DNA of 64,000 bases, from positions 62,001-126,000 of the forward strand of contig NZ_JAPHNL010000112.1 of assembly GCF_026274175.1 (NCBI RefSeq), read 5' to 3'. The notes beneath the pieces are model-generated. The model was not told the origin of the DNA. It did no database searches and saw only the letters and a list, made by a program, of their open reading frames with translations. A program made the position numbers and the translations under genes. How positions within the stretch are numbered: the first letter of the stretch is position 1; each line of letters opens with the position of its first letter. This document shows positions 1-7,325 of this stretch, in pieces. Origin of the DNA: Streptomyces beihaiensis. GTDB lineage: Bacteria > Actinomycetota > Actinomycetes > Streptomycetales > Streptomycetaceae.

Positions 1-1
1 G

Positions 2-328
2 ATCCGGCCCGGCTTCGGCCCGGGACGGCTTCCGGCCCTGTGGGTGACCGAGCGGCAGAGCCGTCTCTCGCGCCGCTCGGTGAACGAGGCGTTCGAGGCG
101 GCGCGCGATGCCGCCGGCCTGCCCGAGGAACTCGATCTGCACTGCCTGCGGCACTCCTACGTCACGCACCTGATCGAGTTCGACTACCCGGAGCGGTTCG
201 TCCAGGACCAGGTCGGCCACGAGTACGCGTCCACCACCGCGCTCTACACCGGCGTCAGCGACGAGTACCGCAACCGGCTGCTCCAGCGTTCCCTGGACCG
301 CCACGCAGACCGATGGAGCGTCTCGTGA
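2..328 (+). CDS. Tyrosine recombinase/integrase, C-terminal part (5' truncated by window edge)
   Basis: Only the last ~108 codons are present; the frame is open to the window edge, so the start lies outside. The visible part is the catalytic end of a phage-type integrase: an HxLRHS motif (LHCLRHSY) supplies His and the second Arg, and GHEYASTTALYTG supplies the third His/Glu box and the nucleophilic Tyr. The enzyme therefore looks competent for strand cleavage and ligation during site-specific recombination. Its TGA overlaps the GTG of the next gene (GTGA), which implies a translationally coupled operon with the HTH and zinc-ribbon genes. Family assignment is firm; whether it mobilises this cassette or acts elsewhere cannot be seen from the fragment. 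Confidence 0.85.
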   Translation: MRPGFGPGRLPALWVTERQSRLSRRSVNEAFEAARDAAGLPEELDLHCLRHSYVTHLIEFDYPERFVQDQVGHEYASTTALYTGVSDEYRNRLLQRSLDRHADRWSVS

Positions 329-651
329 ACCGTAAGATGGGCTACCAGTGGCACCTGCGCAAGGTCATGGCCGAGCGCGGGATGTTCGCCACCACTGACC
401 TCGTGCCCCTGCTCGCCGAGCGCGGAGTGCACTTGTCCCGGGAGCAGGTCTTCCGCCTCGTGACCCAGCCGCCACAGCGCATGTCGATGGACACCCTGGC
501 GGCCCTCTGCGACATCCTCGACTGCCAGGTCCAGGACCTCATCGAGATCACGGTCGTCAACCAGCAGGTCCGCAAGACCGGCACCGGCGGCAGCGACCAG
601 GCCGTCCCGCAAGTACGCCGCACGTCCATCCGGCGCCCGGAGGGACTGTGA
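325..651 (+). CDS. Small Cro/CI-type helix-turn-helix protein
   Basis: 108 residues. GTG 325 is chosen because GGAG lies 6 bases upstream and the GTG overlaps the preceding stop as GTGA; an ATG at 313 is the alternative. The middle has an XRE-like pattern (SREQVFRLVTQPPQ followed by MSMDTLAALCDILDCQVQDLIE), typical of a compact DNA-binding regulator. The C-terminal ~25 residues are basic and probably disordered. It sits between an active recombinase and a recombinase-like zinc protein, so it may regulate the cassette or act as a recombination directionality factor; that role is inferred from position only. Its own stop overlaps the next GTG. Confidence 0.75.
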   Translation: MNRKMGYQWHLRKVMAERGMFATTDLVPLLAERGVHLSREQVFRLVTQPPQRMSMDTLAALCDILDCQVQDLIEITVVNQQVRKTGTGGSDQAVPQVRRTSIRRPEGL

Positions 652-2921
652 CTGCACCGGCTGAAGTGGTCGACGAACTCGTGGAGTTGCTACGGAACGT
701 CTTGCCAGAGGCCGACAGCGCCACGTTGTCGGCACACGTCGTGAACCTGCGGCTGCGCCGCCCCGCGGCCGGCGAACTGCTTGGCTACCTTAAGGACTTC
801 TCGGACGCGCTGACGTCGGGCCACTCCGGTGGCCCGGCCGCACGGCTTCGTCTCCTGGACGCCCTCGCCGCCGACTACCCGTCCGTCCAGCGGGCCCGGT
901 GCGTGCGCTGCGGCCGGGTCCAGACGCTGCGGCACCGCCTGGATGACGGCCGGGCCTGCGTCACCTGCTACAGCCGACAGCACGTCGAGACGTGTGTCCG
1001 CTGCGGCGATCTGCGCGAGGTCGCCTGGCGGCAGGCGGACGGCGGAGCCGTCTGCCCCAAGTGCAAGCGCCGCGACACGTCCTTCTGGCAGCAGTGCTGC
1101 GTCTGCGGCAAGTCGGCGCCGGTCGTCAGCCGCCGGGACGGACAGCCGTTCTGCCAGAACTGCTGGTCCGCGCCGCTGCACACCTGCACTGACTGCGGTC
1201 GTGATCGCCCTGTGTGCTCCTACACCGAGCGAGGCCCCCTCTGCAAAGGCTGTTACCACCGGGAGAGAGCTGCCGAGTGCGGCGAGTGCGGACGGGTAAC
1301 AGCAAACCGCCGCCGCGACCGGACGTCCGGCGCACTGGTCTGCGAACGCTGCTGGAACCCGCCCGTGCTCACCTGCGTCGACTGCGGTCAGCAGCGCCCC
1401 TGCCCACGCGGACTGCGCACGGGCGAGCCGCGCTGCGGTAGTTGCTGCTCGCGCAGGCGCCCGCGACGGACGTGCGCTCGCTGCGGAAAGGTCCAGCACA
1501 TCCACTCGCGGCTGCCGCTCGGAGACGTCTGCAGTCCCTGCCACACGAAGATCCGCAGAAACACGGCCCCGTGCGCCCAATGCACTGCCGTCCGGCCCCT
1601 CATCGGCACGGACGCCGCCGACCGCGCGATCTGCGGTCCCTGCGCAGGCGATGCCCGGGAGTGGAACTGCCGCCGTTGCGACCGCTTCGACGCCCTGTTC
1701 TCCGACGGTCTGTGTCCGCGCTGCGTTGCCCACGACCGCGTACACCGACTGCTGTCCGGCCCAGACGGACATCTCCGGCCCCAGCTGACGCCTCTGCTCG
1801 AACTCCTCGATGCCGAGTCGGACCCCTACCAGATCCTGCTCTGGCTCTACCGGTCCGACTGGGGCAGTCTCCTGGGGCGCCTCGCCACCGACCACGAGGA
1901 GATCACCCACGGCCTCCTCGACACCTTCCCCTCCCACCGCAAGCACGTCCAATACCTGCGCCAGGTCCTGGTGACGGCCGGTGTCCTGCCCACCCGCGAC
2001 GAACACCTCGACTCCATCCCGGCCTGGCTCGACACCCTTCTCGCCGCCCAGCCGCCGCACATCATCACGCTCATCCGCCCCTACGCGTCCTGGTCGGTGC
2101 TGCGCCGAGCACGCGGTCTCAGCATGCGACGGGCCTCAACCCCCAGCGTCCGCAAGTACGCGCGCTCCCGCATCCTGATCGCCGTCCGCTTCCTGAACTG
2201 GCTCGATGAACAGCATCTGACGCTGACCACGGTCACACAGGCGCACGTGGACGCCTGGCTGGACGCCGGCACCCACACCCACCACCGCCTGCGCGACTTC
2301 CTGCGCTGGGCCCACAGCCGCCGCCTCGCTCCCGAACTCCACATCCCCTGGCTCGGCAGCGGCCGGAGCGAGCCCGGCGACATCCTCGATGACCAAGAGC
2401 GCTGGCAACTGCTGCGACGCTGCCTCACCGACGAGGACATCCCGCTGCACCAGCGCGTCGCCGGCGCCCTCGTCCTGCTCTACGGGCAACGCCCCCAGCG
2501 CATCGTTACGCTCACCCGCTCCCACATCAGCACGCGCGGCGAGCGCACCTATCTCACCCTCGACCGGCACCCGGTCCTGCTGCCTCCCCCGCTCGCCGCG
2601 ATCGTCCAACGGCTGGTCGCCGCCGAGCCGTTCGGCCGCCGCCCCATCATCCGCGACCTCGCCCCGGTCAGCGAACTCCTCTTCCCCGGTGCGCGCCCCG
2701 GCGCTTGCATGGACTACGGCCGTCTCACACACCAGCTCAACACGCTCGGCATCCGCGTCATCCCCGCACGCAACAGCGCGCTGTGCGCCCTGGCCGACGA
2801 CCTCCCCGCCCCGGTCGTCGCCGACCTGCTCGGAGTTCATATCAACACCGCCGTCCGATGGGGCAAACTCGTCAAACGAGACTGGACCGCCTACCTCGCG
2901 GCCCGCACCGACAGCGGGTAA
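648..2921 (+). CDS. Nine-zinc-ribbon protein fused to a recombinase-like domain without the catalytic Tyr
   Basis: 757 residues, start GTG 648 overlapping the previous stop, with GGAGGG just upstream. Residues 85-359 contain nine tandem CxxC-x(12-16)-CxxC zinc ribbons (first pair C85/C88 and C104/C107, last ending at C359). Residues ~495-560 resemble the core-binding domain of tyrosine recombinases and ~585-757 the catalytic fold: LYGQR places an Arg-I candidate at R615, IPAR gives Arg-II at R708 with the usual His replaced by Ile, and LLGVHINTAVRW aligns with the GH...Y box but has Trp738 where the nucleophilic Tyr should be. It is probably a DNA-binding accessory subunit rather than an enzyme. 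The alignment is by eye. The gene is followed 29 bp downstream by an HNH nuclease in the same direction. Confidence 0.7.
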   Translation: MTAPAEVVDELVELLRNVLPEADSATLSAHVVNLRLRRPAAGELLGYLKDFSDALTSGHSGGPAARLRLLDALAADYPSVQRARCVRCGRVQTLRHRLDDGRACVTCYSRQHVETCVRCGDLREVAWRQADGGAVCPKCKRRDTSFWQQCCVCGKSAPVVSRRDGQPFCQNCWSAPLHTCTDCGRDRPVCSYTERGPLCKGCYHRERAAECGECGRVTANRRRDRTSGALVCERCWNPPVLTCVDCGQQRPCPRGLRTGEPRCGSCCSRRRPRRTCARCGKVQHIHSRLPLGDVCSPCHTKIRRNTAPCAQCTAVRPLIGTDAADRAICGPCAGDAREWNCRRCDRFDALFSDGLCPRCVAHDRVHRLLSGPDGHLRPQLTPLLELLDAESDPYQILLWLYRSDWGSLLGRLATDHEEITHGLLDTFPSHRKHVQYLRQVLVTAGVLPTRDEHLDSIPAWLDTLLAAQPPHIITLIRPYASWSVLRRARGLSMRRASTPSVRKYARSRILIAVRFLNWLDEQHLTLTTVTQAHVDAWLDAGTHTHHRLRDFLRWAHSRRLAPELHIPWLGSGRSEPGDILDDQERWQLLRRCLTDEDIPLHQRVAGALVLLYGQRPQRIVTLTRSHISTRGERTYLTLDRHPVLLPPPLAAIVQRLVAAEPFGRRPIIRDLAPVSELLFPGARPGACMDYGRLTHQLNTLGIRVIPARNSALCALADDLPAPVVADLLGVHINTAVRWGKLVKRDWTAYLAARTDSG

Positions 2922-2950
2922 CAGCAACCACGAACCGGAGGCCACCCTCG

Positions 2951-3589
2951 ATGCCCCAGCACGGCCCCCGACGTGACGACGAATGCCTGCCCTCCATGCC
3001 GTCCCCGCCGAGCGAACAGCCGCAGCACGACGATCAACTGGCGCTGTTCGGGCCTCCGCAACGAGCACGCATCCCCGCCGAACTCTGGCAGAGCTGGCTC
3101 GACGATCCGGCCGTCGTGGCGCGTTTCGAGGCCAAGCGCTACCGGCGATCCGAACAGACTTGCTGGATATGGGCGGCCGGAATCTCCTCGACCGGCCATG
3201 GGACCTTTCGCGCCGCAAGCCTCCCCGGCCGCTCCCGTCGGGGCACGGTCCCCGCGCATCTCTTCGCTTACCAGCTCGAACACGGCGTCATCCCGCGCCT
3301 CGGCTGGTCCGGAGCCGACGATCCCTGCCTCTGCCACCGCTGCGACGAAGCAGGATGCGTCAACCCCGCTCACCTGCGCCTGGGCACCAACGCCGAGAAC
3401 CGCGCCGAATGGGCCAGGCGCCACCGCAACCCCCACGGGCCGCTCGCTGACCTCCGCGGCGCCGCAGGACGAGCCAGAGCCGTCGCCGCCGCCATCCGCG
3501 CGGGCATCACGGCAGGAGACACCGCCGACCAGATCGAACGGCGAATCCGCGAAGCCCAGACCGCAGGCGCGCCGCTCACTCTGTGGTGA
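2951..3589 (+). CDS. HNH endonuclease family protein
   Basis: 212 residues; ATG 2951 is fixed by GGAGG at 2937-2941. The centre carries the phage/mobile-element HNH layout: CWIWAAG near residue 70, a strand leading into AHLFAYQLEHG, then CLCHRCDEAGCVNPAHL with metal-binding Cys/His and the Asn-His pair, closed by GTNAENRAEW. Such proteins nick or cleave DNA using a single metal ion. The first ~35 residues are polar and likely disordered; the tail (TADQIERRIREAQ) is helical. It is co-oriented with the recombinase cassette 29 bp upstream and likely part of it. Its last 14 bp overlap the 3' end of the convergent HIT gene. Confidence 0.85.
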   Translation: MPQHGPRRDDECLPSMPSPPSEQPQHDDQLALFGPPQRARIPAELWQSWLDDPAVVARFEAKRYRRSEQTCWIWAAGISSTGHGTFRAASLPGRSRRGTVPAHLFAYQLEHGVIPRLGWSGADDPCLCHRCDEAGCVNPAHLRLGTNAENRAEWARRHRNPHGPLADLRGAAGRARAVAAAIRAGITAGDTADQIERRIREAQTAGAPLTLW

Positions 3590-4058
3590 GGGACAACCCG
3601 TCCAGTTCGACTGCGATCGCCTGCCGCAGCTCGTCATGCTGCGGACCGAGGACGAACCGCTCGTCACTCCATCGATCACTCGGATACAGCCACACCGGCT
3701 TTCCCACCAACTCGCTGGGCTCCCAATCGAACCGCGGCCACACATGGGCATGCAGGAAGCTGTCGGTGTTACCAAGGATCTCCAGATTCACGCGCCTGAA
3801 GGCAGGGTCCAGGCGGCGGCAAGAGCGTTCTACCGCTTCCCCAAGGCGATCCATGTCGGAGAGAAAGGACATCCGCTTCGGCTTCGGCAGATCCGACAGA
3901 CGTTGCACATCCGGATCATCGACCAACAGCACCGAGTAGCCGGGCAGCCACTGGACGTCCCCGATCACCGCGAACCCAGCCGTCAGCCGTCGCAACACAG
4001 TGGGGTTCTCGCCCCTCAGGGCACTCCCGATCCGATCCTTACGCCAGTGATCCGTCAT
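3576..4058 (-). CDS. HIT-family nucleotide hydrolase (Ap4A hydrolase-like)
   Basis: 160 residues, ATG at 4058. The histidine-triad region reads FLHAHVWPRFDWEP: two of the three motif histidines are present and the third position is Trp, as I recall for an actinobacterial HIT subgroup. The retained central His is the one that forms the nucleotidyl intermediate, so hydrolase or transferase activity on dinucleoside polyphosphates or AMP adducts is plausible. VNLEILGNTDSF upstream of the motif is typical of the subgroup. No clear ribosome-binding site is seen. The gene is monocistronic and convergent with the HNH gene, and probably marks the edge of the recombinase cassette. Confidence 0.75.
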   Translation of the reverse strand: MTDHWRKDRIGSALRGENPTVLRRLTAGFAVIGDVQWLPGYSVLLVDDPDVQRLSDLPKPKRMSFLSDMDRLGEAVERSCRRLDPAFRRVNLEILGNTDSFLHAHVWPRFDWEPSELVGKPVWLYPSDRWSDERFVLGPQHDELRQAIAVELDGLSLTTE

Positions 4059-4187
4059 GGCGGGAACCTACACGGCACCGATCATTGGGACCTTGTCGGC
4101 CCGTGATCCATCTGAATACCGCAGCCCAGCAATAAGTGATCTCCACCAGTATACCGGGCGGCCTGACCCGGCCGATCGCCTGACGTG

Positions 4188-4223
4188 AGGGGCGGCGGGA
4201 CCGTGATGGTTCCGCCGCCCCTT
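4188..4223 (-). terminator. Intrinsic terminator-like hairpin after the TerD gene
   Basis: A GC-rich stem of about 15 bp (arms 4188-4202 and 4208-4223) with a 5-nt loop lies just beyond the minus-strand TerD stop at 4247. As usual in Streptomyces there is no long U-tract. Confidence 0.7.
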
Positions 4224-4246
4224 CGCCGTCCTCGATCCGCGAGGCC

Positions 4247-4825
4247 CTAGAGGGAGCCCATCGCCGAGGCGAACGCGTCCAGGTCGCCGTCGAAGCCGCG
4301 CACCGTCTCCCGGAACGACCACTCGCCGTCGGTGTCGCGGACGAACTCGCCGACCGTGGCCGCCGTGGAACCGGCGACGGTCGCGAAGTCGTGCTCCGAC
4401 AGCACTGTGTAGCCTTCACGGATGCGTACGGCGGCGCTCGGTATGGCGTCGAACACCTTGTGCGGGCCGTCGAGTTGCTCGTCCTGCTGTATGACCGCGC
4501 CCACGACCACGCGCGCGTAGCGCTCGGAAAGACGCTCCAACTCCAGCGTCATGACCTCGTCGTAGCCGAAGCCCTGACCGGTCCTGCTGTCCCGGTTCAG
4601 GTTGATGGTCCCGTCGGGGGACCGGCTGTCGAAGTGCACGAGATAGTCGGGACTGCCGTGCGGGTCGTCCCTCGTGTACGTGGCCGCCACGAGGTCCAGG
4701 TCGTGGGGAGGCGAACCGAGTGGGCTCGGGTCCCACTTCAGCCCGACCTCGACCTTGTCGATCCCTTTGCGGAGACTGCTCACCGAACTCCCCCTTCTCG
4801 GCGCGTTCTTGAGTGCTACTGACAC
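4247..4825 (-). CDS. TerD-family stress (tellurite-resistance type) protein
   Basis: 192 residues, the usual TerD length. GTG 4825 is preferred over the upstream ATG 4849 because GGAGG sits 7 bases ahead. Sequence hallmarks are VEVGLKWD near residue 30, PPHDLDLVAATY with acidic calcium ligands, LNRDSRTGQGFGYDE as the second acidic cluster, and the VVVGAVIQ strand. TerD proteins are cytosolic calcium-binding factors linked to tellurite, phage and envelope stress and to Streptomyces differentiation. This copy is solitary, without terB/C/E, and is divergent from the DUF4937 gene with about 70 bp between them. Confidence 0.85.
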   Translation of the reverse strand: MSVALKNAPRRGSSVSSLRKGIDKVEVGLKWDPSPLGSPPHDLDLVAATYTRDDPHGSPDYLVHFDSRSPDGTINLNRDSRTGQGFGYDEVMTLELERLSERYARVVVGAVIQQDEQLDGPHKVFDAIPSAAVRIREGYTVLSEHDFATVAGSTAATVGEFVRDTDGEWSFRETVRGFDGDLDAFASAMGSL

Positions 4826-4881
4826 GCTACGTCCTCCGACTGACAACACGGCGACCTGGTCACGGCTTCACGTACCGGGCC

Positions 4882-4887
4882 GTACGA
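4882..4887 (+). promoter_or_regulatory. -10-like TACGAT upstream of the DUF4937 gene
   Basis: TACGAT ends 7 bases before GTG 4895 and no Shine-Dalgarno sequence is present, which suggests a leaderless transcript. No good -35 box is visible. Confidence 0.4.
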
Positions 4888-4894
4888 TGGCGCG

Positions 4895-5500
4895 GTGCTG
4901 GTCAAGTGGATTCGCTGCACCGTGGTGGACCGTCGGGGGTTCGAGCGGGGGCAGCGGAAATGGGCGGGGCTCCTGGGCGAGCCGGGGTTCCGTGGGCAGG
5001 GCGGCGGCTGGAGCCGGAAGCGGCCCGACGTGGCCCACGTCTTCGGGTTCTGGGAGAGCCGCGCCTTCTACGACTCGTTCATGGCCCGCTCCCACGACCG
5101 GCTGGCCGCCGCGCAGTCGGGAACGTACAAGGACATCCACACCCACCTGTTCGACCACCTCTTCGATGTGAAGACAGGGTTCGAGCCGACGTTCACGGAA
5201 GCGGACGTCGTCCGGGTCGCGCACTGCACGGTGCACGCCGAGCGGGCCGAGCACTTCACCCTGATGCAGCAGAAGGTGTGGAACCCGGCCATGGCGGGAT
5301 CGCCCGGGATGGTGCGGGGCCTGTTCGGTGAGGCGGCCGGGAACGAGTTCCTGGTGCTGTCGATGTGGCAGTCGGCGGCCGAGCACGGGAAGTACCAGGC
5401 CGACCGGGTGGAGCGGCTCTCGCTGCGGGCCCAGACGGACGCCGACGTGGCCGCCATCGCCGGGGACATCGTCCAGCTCGACCCGTCCTGGACCGTGTGA
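4895..5500 (+). CDS. DUF4937 (YdbC-like) domain protein
   Basis: 201 residues, start GTG 4895. The order of motifs (MLVKWIRCTV, then GFRGQGGGWS, then HVFGFWES and LFDHLFDVK) fits the DUF4937/YdbC group, which has a ferredoxin-like alpha/beta barrel as in antibiotic-biosynthesis-monooxygenase-type domains. The second half (VVRVAHCTVHAERAEHFTLMQQKVWNP...FLVLSMWQS) looks like a second copy of that fold. No cofactor motif is visible and the function is unknown. It stands alone, divergent from terD. The family name is from memory. Confidence 0.65.
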   Translation: MLVKWIRCTVVDRRGFERGQRKWAGLLGEPGFRGQGGGWSRKRPDVAHVFGFWESRAFYDSFMARSHDRLAAAQSGTYKDIHTHLFDHLFDVKTGFEPTFTEADVVRVAHCTVHAERAEHFTLMQQKVWNPAMAGSPGMVRGLFGEAAGNEFLVLSMWQSAAEHGKYQADRVERLSLRAQTDADVAAIAGDIVQLDPSWTV

Positions 5501-5618
5501 ACGCGTGGCCACGCGCGCGTGGACCGAGATCCGCGCCGGGTCGGCCGTCTGTGTCACGTACACCGCACGGAGTCCGTACGTGTGCTCGAACCCGGGAGAT
5601 TCGATCTAGGGTCGTGGC

Positions 5619-6278
5619 ATGTCACGACCGCGGCGCATCGTTCTTGTCAGGCACGGGGAATCCGAAGGCAACGCAGACGACACCGTGTACGAGCGCGAGC
5701 CCGACCACGCCCTCGCCCTCACCCCTACGGGGCAGCGGCAGGCGGAAGAGACCGGCGCGCGGCTGCGGGAGCTGTTCGGGCCCGAACGGGTGAGCGTGTA
5801 CGTGTCGCCGTACCGCCGCACGCACGACACGTTCCGTGCCTTCCGGCTGGACCCGGGTCTCGTACGGGTGCGGGAGGAACCGCGGCTGCGCGAGCAGGAC
5901 TGGGGCAACTGGCAGGACCGCGACGACGTGCGCCTGCAGAAGGCGTACCGTGACGCCTACGGACACTTCTTCTACCGGTTCGCCCAGGGCGAGTCGGGCG
6001 CTGACGTGTACGACCGGGTGGGAGCGTTCCTGGAGAGCCTGTACCGCAGCTTCGAGCACCCCGATCATCCGCCGAACGTGCTGATCGTGACGCACGGCCT
6101 GACGATGCGGCTGTTCTGCATGCGCTGGTTCCACTGGACCGTCGCGGACTTCGAGTCGTTGTCGAACCCCGGGAACGGGGAGACGCGGATGCTCGTTCTG
6201 GGAGAGAACGGCAAGTACACCCTGGACCGACCTTTCGAACGCTGGTGCGAACCGCAGCCCTACGGCGTCAGCGGATAG
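5619..6278 (+). CDS. Histidine phosphatase (phosphoglycerate mutase-like) family protein
   Basis: 219 residues, ATG 5619. LVRHGESEGN at the N terminus carries the phosphorylated RHG histidine and VTHGLTMR near residue 155 carries the second catalytic His. EEPRLREQDWGNWQ gives the acid/base region of the family. The length suits a broad-specificity cytosolic phosphatase rather than glycolytic phosphoglycerate mutase. A -10-like TAGGGT ends 7 bases before the ATG, so the mRNA may be leaderless. The ADP-ribosylglycohydrolase gene follows after 12 bp and is likely co-transcribed. Confidence 0.88.
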   Translation: MSRPRRIVLVRHGESEGNADDTVYEREPDHALALTPTGQRQAEETGARLRELFGPERVSVYVSPYRRTHDTFRAFRLDPGLVRVREEPRLREQDWGNWQDRDDVRLQKAYRDAYGHFFYRFAQGESGADVYDRVGAFLESLYRSFEHPDHPPNVLIVTHGLTMRLFCMRWFHWTVADFESLSNPGNGETRMLVLGENGKYTLDRPFERWCEPQPYGVSG

Positions 6279-6290
6279 AGTGGCAGAGCG

Positions 6291-7205
6291 ATGACCGCTG
6301 AATCCTCTCCAGAACGGCGCCTGGGCCGCGCCCTCGCCGCCCTGCGCGGGCTCAGCGTGGGAGACGCCCTGGGGTCACAGTTCTTCGCCCCGGCGAACTA
6401 TCCGCTCCTCAAGCGCCGTGCGCTGCCTGATGGCGTATGGCGCTGGAGCGACGACACCGAGATGGCGTGCTCCGTGGTCGCCGTCCTGGCCGCCCGTGGC
6501 CGCATCGACCAGGACGACCTCGCTCGCTCCTTCGCCGAGCATCACGGTCCCGACCGCGACTACGGACCGGCGGTGACCCGGCTGCTCGGGCAGATCCGGG
6601 AGGGCGGCGACTGGCGGGCACTGGCCTCGGCGCTCTTCGACGGGCGCGGTTCGTGGGGGAACGGGGCGGCGATGCGCATCGCGCCACTCGGCGCCTACTA
6701 CGCGGACGACCCGGAGCAGGCCACGCACCAGGCCGAGATCTCGGCATACCCGACCCATCAGCACCGGGAGGCCGTCGTCGGCGCGATGGCCGTGGCGGCC
6801 GCGTCGGCGCTGGTCGCGGACCCGGCGGGTGTGCCGACCCCCCAGGCCCTGCTGGACGGTGTGATCGCACTCGTGCCGCGCAGCGCCGTGGGCGCTGGGC
6901 TGCGCAGAGCCAGGGACATGCTCGACTACGGCGACCCGGTCACGGTGGCCGCGGTGCTGGGGTGTGGTCGGCGTACGACGGCGCACGACACGGTGCCGTT
7001 CGCCCTCTGGTCGGCGGCGCGGGGCCTCGGCGACTTCGAGCGTGCCTTCTGGGACACGGTCCGCGTCGGCGGCGACATGGACACGACGTGCGCCATGGTC
7101 GGCGGTGTCGTGGCCTCCGGCAAGGGCGGTACCCCGCCCGCCGCGTGGCGGGAGAGGACCGAACCGCTGCCGCCGTGGGCGCCGACGCTCGCCGCATCGA
7201 GCTGA
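6291..7205 (+). CDS. ADP-ribosylglycohydrolase (DraG-like) family protein
   Basis: 304 residues. The family motifs are in order: RGLSVGDALGSQFF (~residues 19-32), WSDDTEMACSV (~49-59; the acidic trio binds the dinuclear metal), GNGAAMRIAPLG (~119-130) and GGDMDTTCAMVGGVV (~256-270). The usual GGDTDT has Met here in place of Thr; the metal-binding Asp residues are kept. The enzyme would remove ADP-ribose from arginine or other acceptors, or act on a small ADP-ribosyl compound. It lies 12 bp after the phosphatase gene and is probably its operon partner. Confidence 0.88.
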   Translation: MTAESSPERRLGRALAALRGLSVGDALGSQFFAPANYPLLKRRALPDGVWRWSDDTEMACSVVAVLAARGRIDQDDLARSFAEHHGPDRDYGPAVTRLLGQIREGGDWRALASALFDGRGSWGNGAAMRIAPLGAYYADDPEQATHQAEISAYPTHQHREAVVGAMAVAAASALVADPAGVPTPQALLDGVIALVPRSAVGAGLRRARDMLDYGDPVTVAAVLGCGRRTTAHDTVPFALWSAARGLGDFERAFWDTVRVGGDMDTTCAMVGGVVASGKGGTPPAAWRERTEPLPPWAPTLAASS

Positions 7206-7325
7206 CACCGCACACACCGGTCTGAGCCCAGCGGGCGCCGAGGCCGCCTCCCCGCCCGCGGGCCCCGGCAGCCGCCGCTCGACCCGGGCAGGACGCAGTG
7301 GGGACCCCGGTCCCGTGGCGCCGGC

